Shown piece by piece: positions 27,805 to 36,746 of a DNA stretch of 64,000 nucleotides. Position numbers and translations under genes: made by a program. Location: positions 1,984,001-2,048,000 of the forward strand of contig CP119317.1 of the NCBI GenBank assembly GCA_029203125.1, given 5' to 3'. The notes beneath the pieces were generated by a model. It saw nothing but the letters and a program-made list of their open reading frames with translations, made no database searches and was not told the DNA's origin. Numbering within the stretch: the first letter of the stretch is position 1; each line of letters opens with the position of its first letter. This DNA is from Candidatus Cohnella colombiensis (lineage in GTDB: Bacteria > Bacillota > Bacilli > Paenibacillales > Paenibacillaceae).

Positions 27805-27917
27805 GGTTGTCGGTTGTCGGTTGTCGGTTGTCGGTTGTCGGTTGTCGGTTGTCGGTTGTCGGTTGTCGGTTGTCGGTTGTCGGTTGTCGGTTGTCGGTTG
27901 TCGGTTGTCGGTTGTCG
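27805..27917. repeat. Heptanucleotide tandem repeat, about 16 copies of GGTTGTC
   Basis: 113 bp of uninterrupted GGTTGTC units ending 14 bp before the rnhB stop. Pure units point to recent expansion by slippage. It makes an open frame encoding repeated VVGCRLS on plus, which I do not take as a gene. Useful as a variable-number locus. Confidence 0.95.
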
Positions 27918-27930
27918 ATATTAATAAATT

Positions 27931-28557
27931 TTAAAAGAGCTGCTGTTGTTCTGCAAACAAATTACCTAAAAAACTGCGGCGGTGTAATGGGGTTGGTCCA
28001 TGCTTAAGCAAAGCTTCACGATGCACCTTCGTACCATAGCCTTTGTGTCCTGCGATCCCATACTGCGGATATTGCGAATCCCAAACGTCGACGCATAAGC
28101 GATCCCTTGTCACCTTCGCGATGATCGAAGCCGCTGCGATTGATTGACTGAGCGCATCGCCTTTCACAATCGCTGTTTGGACAATGTTTAACTCAACGCT
28201 CTCCGCATCAATAAGTAAGTGCTCGGGGATTACATTCAACGTTTCTACCGCCTGTCTCATCGCCAATCTTGAAGCTTGTCTAATATTTATCGTATCAATA
28301 ATCGACGATTCGACCCGTGCCACCGACCATGCTACAGCCTCAGACACAATCAGCTCATAAAGTCGATCTCGCTTTTTTTCGCTAAGTTGCTTTGAATCAT
28401 TCACTTCATCTAGTACAAGCCCAACAGGTAAAATAACTGCTGCTGCGACAACATCTCCAAAGAGACATCCACGCCCTACTTCATCAACACCTGCAATCGC
28501 TGTCAGCCCTTGCGACCACAAAGCTGTTTCATAGGCTAATCGATTGACTTCTGTCAT
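27931..28557 (-). CDS. rnhB: Ribonuclease HII
   Basis: 208 residues. Removes RNA primers and misincorporated ribonucleotides. The catalytic acidic set is present: DE in GVDEVGRGCLFGDVVAAAVI, D in LLIDAES and D in the run VTRDRL. The usual GRGPLAGPV reads GRGCLFGDV here, a noticeable variant next to the active-site Asp-Glu. The heptamer array abuts its 3' end. Confidence 0.95.
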   Translation of the reverse strand: MTEVNRLAYETALWSQGLTAIAGVDEVGRGCLFGDVVAAAVILPVGLVLDEVNDSKQLSEKKRDRLYELIVSEAVAWSVARVESSIIDTINIRQASRLAMRQAVETLNVIPEHLLIDAESVELNIVQTAIVKGDALSQSIAAASIIAKVTRDRLCVDVWDSQYPQYGIAGHKGYGTKVHREALLKHGPTPLHRRSFLGNLFAEQQQLF

Positions 28558-28650
28558 TCGCTATATCACTCCATCACTCACTAATCATGCTTCTATTTTC
28601 CGCTATCTGCACTGATCTGCCAAGCGTTAATTCATCAATATTCGCTATTC

Positions 28651-28703
28651 AAAATAATAAAAGGCCATACAACAAGCGAGCGTACTCACTTGTTATATAG
28701 CCG
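28651..28703 (-). terminator. Intrinsic terminator after rbgA
   Basis: Minus strand: GGCTATATAACAAGTGAG, loop TACG, then CTCGCTTGTTGTATGGCC followed by TTTTATTATTTTG. A long imperfect stem immediately past the rbgA stop; it separates rbgA from rnhB. Confidence 0.85.
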
Positions 28704-28711
28704 ATTAGCAT

Positions 28712-29581
28712 TTAATCCCGCTCCGGTGCCTCTAATGACATTAACCCGAGCTTGCCCGCTCTTAGATCACGAAGCAACAAGCCTGCCGCTTTCTCGTAAT
28801 CCACATGACCACCACCAACGAGACAGCCCCGTTTGCGACCGATATTTTCCAAAACCTCGACAGCTGCTTGTAGATCAGGGAGCTCCGATGGAAGTTGCCC
28901 TAGTCCGTAGCGTTCAGATAACACAGAACCATAGCGCTCAACGAGTGTCCGCAGCACGAAGCACGCTACTTCATCGATGTGAAGCAATTGCTCTTTAATG
29001 GCTCCAGTCGCTGCTAATCGGTAACCCGCTTCTTGATCGTCGAACTTCGGCCATAAAATTCCCGGTGTATCGAGTAACTCTAGCTCTCCACCTGTTTTGA
29101 TCCATTGTTGGCCTTTCGTTACTCCTGGTCGATCACCGGTCACCGCAATATTGCGTCCTGCGATTCGATTAATGAGCGTTGACTTCCCAACATTAGGTAT
29201 CCCAACGATCAATGCGCGCATCGGTCTAGGCTTCATGCCTTTATCGATTTGCCGTTGAATCTTTTCTTGCAGCAATTCCTTTGATTTCGCGACGATTTCC
29301 TTTAACCCTGTGCCGGCATTCGCGTCAATCGCCAGTGATTGACGCCCTTTCGAGCGAAAATACCGATTCCACTCTGCAGTCACCTCAGGATCGGCTAAAT
29401 CTGCTTTGTTTAACAAAATCAACCTCGGCTTCGATCCAGTAATCTCGTCAACCATCGGATTTCGACTCGATTGAGGAATTCGTGCATCCAACAGTTCAAA
29501 CACAACATCAATCAATTTAAGCTTTTCTTCAATTTGACGCTTTGCTCGGGTCATATGCCCGGGAAACCATTGTATTGTCAT
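28712..29581 (-). CDS. rbgA: Ribosome biogenesis GTPase RbgA (YlqF)
   Basis: 289 residues. Circularly permuted GTPase that matures the 50S subunit. The motifs come in permuted order: G4 LLNKADL at about 56-62, then G1 [17 protein letters not shown] at about 125-141, G2 around GVTKGQQW, G3 [10 protein letters not shown] at about 173-182. The C-terminal RNA-binding region ends [17 protein letters not shown]. It lies in the rplS-lepB-rbgA-rnhB block of Bacillales. Confidence 0.97.
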   Translation of the reverse strand: MTIQWFPGHMTRAKRQIEEKLKLIDVVFELLDARIPQSSRNPMVDEITGSKPRLILLNKADLADPEVTAEWNRYFRSKGRQSLAIDANAGTGLKEIVAKSKELLQEKIQRQIDKGMKPRPMRALIVGIPNVGKSTLINRIAGRNIAVTGDRPGVTKGQQWIKTGGELELLDTPGILWPKFDDQEAGYRLAATGAIKEQLLHIDEVACFVLRTLVERYGSVLSERYGLGQLPSELPDLQAAVEVLENIGRKRGCLVGGGHVDYEKAAGLLLRDLRAGKLGLMSLEAPERD

Positions 29582-29634
29582 GCTACATCCCCTCTCATTC
29601 TGTTAGTCACGAAAGGGGGGGAAGCCCTTACGTT

Positions 29635-30396
29635 CTAATTTTTAGAAATAAAGTGGAAATCCTTCAGTGGCCAAAACACTAAATCTGCGCGACCGACGAT
29701 TCGATCCTGAGGAATATAGCCGATCATCCGACTATCCTCGCTATAGGAACGATTGTCTCCTAAGACGAACAACATCCCTTCAGGTACGACTCCGTCTTCA
29801 AACGTTCCGTTCGGGAAGTTGCTGTAAAATTTATTATCCTGGTTGTAGAGTTCCCCATTCGCATGAGCTTCTTCAAACGCTTCAGCTAAATAGGTTTCAT
29901 CCAAAGGTTCACCATTAATCAATACAGTGTCTCCCTTTACCTCAATCGAATCTCCCGGCAATCCGATGACTCGTTTAATGAAGTCACGTCCTTCTTCAGG
30001 CACGTGGAACACAATAACTTCGCCACGCTTTGGCGCACGAATATCATAGATCACTTTATTAACAATAATGCGTTCACGATCCCAAAAGTTCGGTTGCATC
30101 GAAGCCCCTTCGACAATGAACGGACTTACTAATAGCCAACGAATGATAAATACGAGCAAGCCCGCTATGGCGAGTGCCTTTATCCATTCGACAATTTCTT
30201 TTGAGGCACGAGTCGCTTTTACCGAATTTTTATCACCCTGTAGGTCGGATTGAACCTTAGACATGCTATCGTCAAGCTTAGATTCACTATTATCTACATT
30301 TGCATGAGTTGATTGTGAATCACGGACAGCTTCTTCAGCGTCTGCTTGTGATCTTACATCATTTGATCCATCACGATTTCCATTACGCTGTTCCAT
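29635..30396 (-). CDS. lepB: Signal peptidase I
   Basis: 253 residues. Cleaves signal peptides on the outer membrane face. The first 70 residues are polar and charged (unusually long cytoplasmic tail), then one membrane helix at about 72-90 (ALAIAGLLVFIIRWLLVSPF). Catalytic Ser is in VEGASMQPNFWDRE and Lys in GRDFIKRVIGLPGD. Box D VPEGMLFVLGDNRSYSEDSR and the terminal box (GYIPQDRIVGRADLVFWPL) are present. It follows rplS with a terminator between. Confidence 0.96.
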   Translation of the reverse strand: MEQRNGNRDGSNDVRSQADAEEAVRDSQSTHANVDNSESKLDDSMSKVQSDLQGDKNSVKATRASKEIVEWIKALAIAGLLVFIIRWLLVSPFIVEGASMQPNFWDRERIIVNKVIYDIRAPKRGEVIVFHVPEEGRDFIKRVIGLPGDSIEVKGDTVLINGEPLDETYLAEAFEEAHANGELYNQDNKFYSNFPNGTFEDGVVPEGMLFVLGDNRSYSEDSRMIGYIPQDRIVGRADLVFWPLKDFHFISKN

Positions 30397-30435
30397 ATGT
30401 ATCTGCCCGCCTCATTTCTTCAGAAGTCCAAATAC

Positions 30436-30471
30436 AAAAAGGAGGACTTGAACACAGCCAAGCCCCCCTTT
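30436..30471 (-). terminator. Intrinsic terminator after rplS
   Basis: Minus strand AAAGGGGGGCTTG, 8-nt loop, CAAGTCCTCCTTTTTG: stem with two G-U pairs and T-run, 8 bp past the rplS stop. Read-through to lepB remains possible. Confidence 0.75.
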
Positions 30472-30478
30472 GATGCTA

Positions 30479-30823
30479 TTATCGAATTTCTTTGATCCGT
30501 GCTGCTTTACCACGCAGATTGCGTAGGTAGTACAGTTTCGCGCGACGAACTTTACCGCGACGAGCCACTTCGATCTTCTCGAGACGTGGGGAATGTACTG
30601 GGAATGCACGCTCAACGCCTACACCGTAAGAAATCTTACGAACTGTAAATGTTTCGCTAATGCCACCGCCGCGACGTTTAATTACAACGCCTTCGAACAA
30701 TTGTACACGCTCACGGGTACCCTCGACGACTTTTACATACACTTTCAACGTATCGCCTGGACGGAAGCTTGGGATGTCCTTGCGAAGTTGCTCTTGTGTA
30801 ATCGCTTGAATAAGGTTACTCAT
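30479..30823 (-). CDS. rplS: 50S ribosomal protein L19
   Basis: 114 residues. Conserved throughout: [60 protein letters not shown] and [20 protein letters not shown]. It sits at the 30S-50S interface. Own promoter upstream. Confidence 0.98.
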   Translation of the reverse strand: MSNLIQAITQEQLRKDIPSFRPGDTLKVYVKVVEGTRERVQLFEGVVIKRRGGGISETFTVRKISYGVGVERAFPVHSPRLEKIEVARRGKVRRAKLYYLRNLRGKAARIKEIR

Positions 30824-30928
30824 GGGGTCTTCACTCCTTCCGTATCAGACGTTCGTACCCCGCTCCTCGAATGCTCACATTCGGATCTTGGCGTGCAGAG
30901 GACCGTCCTACATAAAACAACATTTGCA

Positions 30929-30957
30929 ATTCTACCATAAACCCATATTAATTACAA
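30929..30957 (-). promoter_or_regulatory. rplS promoter and possible L19 leader
   Basis: Minus strand TTGTAA (30952-30957), 17 bp, TAGAAT (30929-30934). The transcript would have a leader of about 100 nt with a GGACGGTCC element and a CGAATGTGAGCATTCG hairpin. B. subtilis has an autoregulatory L19 leader at this position; I could not confirm the consensus by eye. Confidence 0.45.
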
Positions 30958-30975
30958 CTCTAATGCTTTGTTCTT

Positions 30976-31740
30976 TTAATGTTTATCCGTATCACGCATA
31001 TTGTGCAACCATCGTTGTTCCTCTGGCGACAGCGACACGCTCTCTAACAGCTCTGGCCGTCTGCTGTAGGTACGCTCCAACGATTGCTGTCTTCGCCACT
31101 TCTCTATGTTTACATGATGACCAGACGTGAGCACATCAGGCACACTCATGCCGCGAAATTCAGCAGGACGCGTATAATGCGGATATTCGAGTAAGCCGTC
31201 ACTGAAAGAGTCTGTGACTGCAGAGTTTTCGTTGCCTAACACGCCAGGTATCAGCCTAACGACAGAATCGATGACTGCCATCGCTGGAATCTCCCCACCA
31301 GTTAGCACATAATCGCCTATCGATAGCTCGTCCGTAACGAGGTGCTCACGGATCCTTTCATCATAGCCCTCATAATGTCCGCAGATGAAGATCAGGTGGC
31401 TTTCATGCGATAATTCCTGCGCTCTCTGTTGTGTGAAGGTAGCGCCTTGTGGACACATCAGAATAATGCGCGGCTTATGTATACCAGAATTTATCGTCTC
31501 ATCAGCCTTCGACTGAAGCAAATACTCGACGGCATTAAAGATCGGCTCGGGCTTCAGTACCATTCCACCGCCACCGCCATAAGGCATATCATCGACTGTG
31601 TTATGCTTATTATTCGCATAGTCTCGAAAATTAACAGTGGACAGCGATACAATTCCTTTATCACGAGCTTTCCCCAAAATACTCGTTCCAAATACTCCCG
31701 TGAACATCTCCGGAAACAACGTCAATACATCGATCCGCAT
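30976..31740 (-). CDS. trmD: tRNA (guanine-N1-)-methyltransferase TrmD
   Basis: 254 residues. SPOUT-class enzyme making m1G37 to prevent frameshifting. [20 protein letters not shown] opens the knot domain; the AdoMet-binding trefoil is [20 protein letters not shown] at about 131-150; [15 protein letters not shown] is at about 52-66. The ATG lies 2 bp past the rimM stop. Confidence 0.98.
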   Translation of the reverse strand: MRIDVLTLFPEMFTGVFGTSILGKARDKGIVSLSTVNFRDYANNKHNTVDDMPYGGGGGMVLKPEPIFNAVEYLLQSKADETINSGIHKPRIILMCPQGATFTQQRAQELSHESHLIFICGHYEGYDERIREHLVTDELSIGDYVLTGGEIPAMAVIDSVVRLIPGVLGNENSAVTDSFSDGLLEYPHYTRPAEFRGMSVPDVLTSGHHVNIEKWRRQQSLERTYSRRPELLESVSLSPEEQRWLHNMRDTDKH

Positions 31741-31742
31741 CG

Positions 31743-32264
31743 TTACAGCAGCCCTTCCATCAGATGGATCTGCACCTTGCGCTCGATTATGTCAACAGAA
31801 AGGACAACATCATCAATGACTGGAACGAGTAGCTCTTTACCTTTATCCAGCTTAACAACCCATACGTCGTTCGCACCTGTTGTAATAATGTCAGTAATTG
31901 TACCGAGCGTTTCGTCTTCATCCGTAATTACCGTGCATCCTACGATATCTTGCACGTAATATTCTCCCTCGGATAGCGGTGCTCGTTCACTCTCTGTTAC
32001 TTTCAATTCCCAGCCTTTATATTGCTCAACCTGATTGATGTTATTGAATGCTGCAAGCTTTAAGATGAACATCTTCTTCTGCTCACGCGCAGCAGTTACT
32101 TCCACAGTTAACCGCTCACCAGTTTCAGGCGAAATCATAAGTAGCTTATTACCGGCTTTAAAGCGAACATCTGGAAAATCGGTTTGCGGCCATACTTTTA
32201 TTTCTCCACGGATTCCGTGTGTGTTGACGATTTTACCTATATTGAGCAAGCGTTCTTCCACCAT
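31743..32264 (-). CDS. rimM: 16S rRNA processing protein RimM
   Basis: 173 residues. N-terminal RimM beta-barrel ([20 protein letters not shown]) and C-terminal PRC-barrel ([20 protein letters not shown], then [20 protein letters not shown]). Assists 30S maturation by binding S19. In B. subtilis ylqD separates it from khpA; here only 78 bp without a gene do. Confidence 0.96.
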   Translation of the reverse strand: MVEERLLNIGKIVNTHGIRGEIKVWPQTDFPDVRFKAGNKLLMISPETGERLTVEVTAAREQKKMFILKLAAFNNINQVEQYKGWELKVTESERAPLSEGEYYVQDIVGCTVITDEDETLGTITDIITTGANDVWVVKLDKGKELLVPVIDDVVLSVDIIERKVQIHLMEGLL

Positions 32265-32342
32265 GGAAGCAACCCCCTTCAGACCTTTAGTTAACGAGAA
32301 AGGACCGAAGCGCGCATGACTGCATCGCCGGTCCCCTCGATG

Positions 32343-32576
32343 TTATTTAGAAACGATATCCACAATAACGCGCTTCCGCTCTTTCACAGCTGCGGAAGAC
32401 ACGACAGTCCGAACCGCTTTAGCGATTCGTCCCTGCTTGCCGATGACTTTGCCGACATCCTCGGGATGAACGGAAAGCTGGTACACCAGGCCTCTCGCGT
32501 CTTCCTTGACCTGAACGTGCACGTCTTCCGGATAATCCACTAGAGCTCGGGCAATGACCTGAATCAATTGTTCCAT
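32343..32576 (-). CDS. khpA: KH-domain RNA-binding protein KhpA (YlqC)
   Basis: 77 residues: one KH domain with the GxxG loop in VIGKQGRIAKAVRTVV. N-terminal MEQLIQVIARALVDYPEDVHV is family-typical. KhpA heterodimerises with KhpB/Jag and affects cell elongation and division mRNAs in other Firmicutes. Lies between rpsP and rimM. Confidence 0.95.
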   Translation of the reverse strand: MEQLIQVIARALVDYPEDVHVQVKEDARGLVYQLSVHPEDVGKVIGKQGRIAKAVRTVVSSAAVKERKRVIVDIVSK

Positions 32577-32601
32577 AGTTCAGCCCTCCGATTTCGGACG
32601 A

Positions 32602-32874
32602 TTACTTCTGGAGCTTGGATTCGTGGTATTTCTTCATTACGCCTGCTTTGCTCAATAGGTTGCGAACTGTATCGGACGCTTGAGCGCCGTTTTGCAGCCA
32701 TTTCAAAGCTTTTTCCTCGTCGATTTGGACTTGTGCTGGTTGAGCGACCGGATTGTACATCCCGATCTCTTCAATGAAGCGACCGTCACGTGGCGAACGG
32801 GAATCGGATACAACTACACGATAGGATGGAGCCTTATGAGCACCCATACGTTTCAAACGAATACGAACTGACAT
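32602..32874 (-). CDS. rpsP: 30S ribosomal protein S16 (start re-chosen)
   Basis: 90 residues from an ATG at 32874 preceded by AAGGAGGTG at 6 nt; the longer frame adds MKV translated from that ribosome site. Conserved [24 protein letters not shown]-like [17 protein letters not shown] and the [16 protein letters not shown] tail are all present. Confidence 0.98.
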   Translation of the reverse strand: MSVRIRLKRMGAHKAPSYRVVVSDSRSPRDGRFIEEIGMYNPVAQPAQVQIDEEKALKWLQNGAQASDTVRNLLSKAGVMKKYHESKLQK

Positions 32875-32912
32875 TACTTTCACCTCCTTGACGAAATCAA
32901 CGAATTGTTGAA

Positions 32913-34310
32913 TTAGAATGGAAACTTCATATTGTTTTTACCACCATTTTTGCCACCGCCACCGAACATGTTTTTCAGCGCCTTCATGCCGCCTTTCGGA
33001 CCCTTCGGACCCATCATGCCGGAAAACTGCTTCATCATCTTCTTCATATCCTCGAATTGACGTAGCAATCGATTGACATCCGCCACCGTCGTACCGCTAC
33101 CTGCAGCGATTCTCTTGCGACGACTGAAGTTAATAATGTCTGGCTTCTTCTTCTCTGCCTTCGTCATTGATCTTGCGATCGCTTCTGTACGAGAAACCTG
33201 CTTCTCATCAATCTTGAAGTTCGGATTGCCCTTCAGCTTGTTCATCCCAGGCATCATATCGAGCAATTGATCAAGTGGTCCCATCTTACGAACCTGCTCC
33301 ATCTGATCAAGGAAGTCGTCGAATGTAAATTCCGCATTGCGCATCTTGCGCTCCATCTCAGCGGCTTTCTCGGCATCCATGTTCGTCTGTGCTTTCTCAA
33401 TCAATGTTAGCATATCACCCATACCGAGTATACGTGATGCCATCCGCTCAGGATGGAAAGCTTCTAATTGATCAATATGTTCACCCGTCGATGCGAACTT
33501 AATCGGACAACCTGTAACTGCTTTTACGGATAATGCTGCACCACCACGTGTATCGCCATCAAGCTTTGTCAGCGCTACACCGGTTAGTGCAAGCTGATCA
33601 TGGAAGCTCTTAGCCACATTGACCGCTTCTTGACCTGTCATCGCATCAACAACGAGCAATACTTCATCTGGGTTGACTGCCGAGTGTATATCTTTGATTT
33701 CCTGCATCAGCTCTTCATCGATTTGAAGACGACCGGCGGTATCAATGAGTACATAATCACAGCCTTGCTCTTTCGCTTGTTGTACGCCTTGCTTCGCAAT
33801 TTCAACAGGGCTCACTTGATCGCCCAATGTAAACACAGGAACGTCAATCTGACCACCTAGTACTTGCAATTGCTTAATGGCAGCTGGGCGGTAAATATCG
33901 CCAGCAATGAGAAACGGCTTATGGTTCTGAGATTGGAGCTGCTTTGCAAGCTTGCCGGTTAGCGTCGTTTTACCTGCCCCTTGCAAACCTGCCATCAGTA
34001 CAATCGTTGGTGGCTTGTTCGACTTTGCTAGCTTGGACTGAGATCCGCCCATGAGCTCCGTCAGCTCTTTGTTGACGATATCGATAATGACCATCGCAGG
34101 CGTGAAGCTCTTCGTTACTTCCTGACCGATAGCTTGTTCTTTCACTTTATTAATAAAGTCTTTGACAACTTTAAAGTTTACGTCGGCTTCAAGCAATGCT
34201 AAGCGAACTTCTCGCATCGCCTCGTTTACATCGTCCTCAGACACTTTGCCACGCGTCTTTAGCTTTCCAAACACGTTTTGCAAGCGTGCTGATAATCCTT
34301 CAAATGCCAT
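32913..34310 (-). CDS. ffh: Signal recognition particle protein Ffh
   Basis: 465 residues. N domain (about 1-85), G domain with Walker [19 protein letters not shown] at about 107-124, G3 [13 protein letters not shown] at about 190 and G4 [10 protein letters not shown] at about 247. The methionine-rich M domain is at about 295-435 ([13 protein letters not shown], then the RNA-contact [12 protein letters not shown]). The tail is Gly/Asn/Lys-rich. Binds SRP RNA and signal sequences; receptor FtsY is encoded 6 kb away. It follows ylxM. Confidence 0.98.
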   Translation of the reverse strand: MAFEGLSARLQNVFGKLKTRGKVSEDDVNEAMREVRLALLEADVNFKVVKDFINKVKEQAIGQEVTKSFTPAMVIIDIVNKELTELMGGSQSKLAKSNKPPTIVLMAGLQGAGKTTLTGKLAKQLQSQNHKPFLIAGDIYRPAAIKQLQVLGGQIDVPVFTLGDQVSPVEIAKQGVQQAKEQGCDYVLIDTAGRLQIDEELMQEIKDIHSAVNPDEVLLVVDAMTGQEAVNVAKSFHDQLALTGVALTKLDGDTRGGAALSVKAVTGCPIKFASTGEHIDQLEAFHPERMASRILGMGDMLTLIEKAQTNMDAEKAAEMERKMRNAEFTFDDFLDQMEQVRKMGPLDQLLDMMPGMNKLKGNPNFKIDEKQVSRTEAIARSMTKAEKKKPDIINFSRRKRIAAGSGTTVADVNRLLRQFEDMKKMMKQFSGMMGPKGPKGGMKALKNMFGGGGKNGGKNNMKFPF

Positions 34311-34373
34311 GGTCCCATCCCCCTTCGGAACGGTTCTATTGGTATATCATTATTTCATTATTTCATTATCTCA

Positions 34374-34733
34374 TTAAATGTCACGTTCTGCACCTCGAAG
34401 CGCATCAATCGTCTGTTGTAAAGACAATCTCACGTCAGGCTCCAAGTCAGCGACTTGCAGTTCTAACCGATTTAATCCGGTTTGCACAAACTCATGACGA
34501 GCGACAAGCCTTAACTTCTGCTCGTATTCCTCAAGCACCTGCTCAGCACGTTTCAAATGTTCATAAACCGCCTGACGACTGATTTCGAAGTCTCCAGCAA
34601 TTTCGCCAAGCGAAAAATCATCCTGATAATAACACTTTAAGAAAGTCTGTTGCTTCTCTGTCAATAACGAGCCATAGAAGTCAAACAACACATTAACGCG
34701 GTTCGTCTTCTCTAGTGCATTGTCTCCTTGCAT
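34374..34733 (-). CDS. ylxM: YlxM/p13-like DNA-binding protein
   Basis: 119 residues. Sigma-70 region 4-like helix-turn-helix: LLTEKQQTFLKCYYQDDFSL, then GEIAGDFEISRQAVYEHLKR. It is the conserved partner upstream of ffh and is thought to modulate the SRP operon. Strong promoter upstream. Confidence 0.95.
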   Translation of the reverse strand: MQGDNALEKTNRVNVLFDFYGSLLTEKQQTFLKCYYQDDFSLGEIAGDFEISRQAVYEHLKRAEQVLEEYEQKLRLVARHEFVQTGLNRLELQVADLEPDVRLSLQQTIDALRGAERDI

Positions 34734-34799
34734 GAAGGCGGCTCCCTTCGTTCCCTATTACGTAAAGGGAAAATACTTTACAGCCTAACCTACTTTCTA

Positions 34800-34828
34800 A
34801 TAGTAAATAAAAACAAATAAGATGTCAA
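34800..34828 (-). promoter_or_regulatory. ylxM-ffh promoter, near-consensus sigma-A
   Basis: Minus strand TTGACA (34823-34828), 17-bp AT-rich spacer, TACTAT (34800-34805). Likely drives ylxM-ffh-rpsP-khpA-rimM-trmD. Confidence 0.75.
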
Positions 34829-34880
34829 GGCATTTCCCTTAACATCTGATCGTAAATCAAAAAAGTGTTCCTACTCTCTC

Positions 34881-36746
34881 TTAAACAACTTGACGCCCCT
34901 GTGCGCTCACCATACGATACTTCTCCGCTTGAAGATTGAACATTTCCGCATACTTGCCGTTCAAATCCATCAGTTCATCATGAGTACCCTCTTCGATGAT
35001 CTGTCCATGTTCAAGCATGTAAATGCGATCAGCCATCCGCGTCGTCGATAATCGATGGGAGATGAAAATGACGGTCTTGTCTTTCGCAGCATCAAGCATT
35101 GATTGATTCATATGATATTCACTAATCGGATCAAGCGCGCTCGATGGCTCATCCAGAATAATATAAGGACAAGATTTCGCGAACACACGAGCAATCGCGA
35201 TTTTCTGTGCTTCTCCACCCGACAGATTCGTCCCGCTTTCATCGAACTCACGAGTTAGAGCTGTATGAATCCCGTGCTCCATCTGATCTAACCGATCTGT
35301 AAATCCGCTGCCCGCTAACGCTACTGCGATCGTATTGGCTTGTTCTTCACGAATGGGAACGGCAACCTCATCCATCATCACATTTTGTGCGATAGTCGCA
35401 GCGAAGAGCTGATAATCTTGGAATACGGTTCCATAGCTCCGCCGATAGGGTTCTAATTGATATTCGCGAATATCTTTGCCATCCACACGGATTTGACCGT
35501 CACTCACATCATAAAGACGCATTAAGAGCTTAATCAGTGTCGTTTTACCCGCCCCATTATAGCCGACTAGCGCGATCTTTTCATGAGGTCGAATCTTTAG
35601 TGAGATGTTTCGAAGCGTATAGCCTTCTTCCGACGGATACGAAAAGCTTACATTGTTCAATTCGAGCAACCCTGGTTGTTTTGGTATTTCAAGGGGATGC
35701 TCCTGCTCTACCACCGTCTGCTCATACGCCATAAATTTTCTAATTTTCGCAATATACAAGCTGTTCTCTTGGACTTGACTCACTAGCCCGCTCAGTCCCT
35801 GTAAGCTTTCATTCAAGCTCCATACCGATCTGGCAAGCGCCACCGCTCCTCCATAGCTGAATGCATGCTTTACAAGGGTCATGTAGCAAATGTAAAGCAA
35901 ATAAAGCCCATCCAGCACTAAATTTCTACACACACACTCCTGCAGGAACGAATACCAGATCAGTTTTTTCGAACGTTGCTGGACGATCTCGCGAATGCCT
36001 AGATTCGTTTGTGTGAAATCCGTTAACAGTTTCGGTGAAATGCGATTGAGTCGAATTTCCTTTGCATAATCAGCCAAATAAAATACACGCTTCATATAGC
36101 TTCGCTTACGCTCCACTGCATTCATCGCAAGGCGCATCTCAAATCTAAGCTTATTCACTTTCATGCTAACAAATAACGTAGAGATTACGACGACTGCTAC
36201 AAAGATGAGTCCAACCTTATCCATAAAGAGAAAAAATCCGCCCACAACGAACAACAGTGCCACGCTGGAGCAAAGCTTACTCAATTGATCAATTAACTTC
36301 TTAATCTGGTTGTTCACTTCGTTAATACTAAGTACGAATTCATTGTAATACTCCGGATCGTCATAGCAAGCAAGATCGATCGCTGCAGCTTTCTCATAGA
36401 GTTCTGTTTTTAGAGCGAGATTAAGCTTCTCCAGTCCTTTTGCTTGAATGACATGCCAGAACCATCTGCCCAATGCAATGGACACAATGATCAATACACA
36501 GATGAATATAATATATTGAATTACTTTGGAGAATGGCTTATGGTATTGAATTGCATCTGTGATGTACTTTATGCCCAACGTATGCTCGATGTAAATGACG
36601 ATCGACTGAAAGGCATTGTAGAAGCAAGTAAAAAAGATAAAAAAAGGAGCATTTCTATATGCAAATTTGAGCAAAAACAAGTTGTTGTCGATGATCTCCT
36701 TCATTGTCTTCTTTTGCTTAGTTTGAGTTTGATCTACACTACTCAT
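34881..36746 (-). CDS. ABC exporter half-transporter B (membrane + ATPase fusion)
   Basis: 621 residues. Type IV exporter fold: membrane part about 1-340 with helices around 40-55, 75-95, 160-190 and 270-300. ATPase about 365-605: Walker A GYNGAGKTTLIK, signature LSGGEAQKIAIARV, Walker B YIILDEPSSALDP, H-loop FISHRLST. All catalytic motifs are intact. It overlaps the upstream paralogue by 8 bp, so the two probably form a heterodimer. Substrate unknown; no precursor peptide, protease or immunity gene is seen beside it. This pair is not at this place in B. subtilis. Confidence 0.9.
   Translation of the reverse strand: MSSVDQTQTKQKKTMKEIIDNNLFLLKFAYRNAPFFIFFTCFYNAFQSIVIYIEHTLGIKYITDAIQYHKPFSKVIQYIIFICVLIIVSIALGRWFWHVIQAKGLEKLNLALKTELYEKAAAIDLACYDDPEYYNEFVLSINEVNNQIKKLIDQLSKLCSSVALLFVVGGFFLFMDKVGLIFVAVVVISTLFVSMKVNKLRFEMRLAMNAVERKRSYMKRVFYLADYAKEIRLNRISPKLLTDFTQTNLGIREIVQQRSKKLIWYSFLQECVCRNLVLDGLYLLYICYMTLVKHAFSYGGAVALARSVWSLNESLQGLSGLVSQVQENSLYIAKIRKFMAYEQTVVEQEHPLEIPKQPGLLELNNVSFSYPSEEGYTLRNISLKIRPHEKIALVGYNGAGKTTLIKLLMRLYDVSDGQIRVDGKDIREYQLEPYRRSYGTVFQDYQLFAATIAQNVMMDEVAVPIREEQANTIAVALAGSGFTDRLDQMEHGIHTALTREFDESGTNLSGGEAQKIAIARVFAKSCPYIILDEPSSALDPISEYHMNQSMLDAAKDKTVIFISHRLSTTRMADRIYMLEHGQIIEEGTHDELMDLNGKYAEMFNLQAEKYRMVSAQGRQVV

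Noticed and set aside
27807..28007. 66-codon plus frame of repeated VVGCRLS
   Set aside because: It is the translation of the heptamer array; no ribosome site and it runs into the antisense of rnhB.
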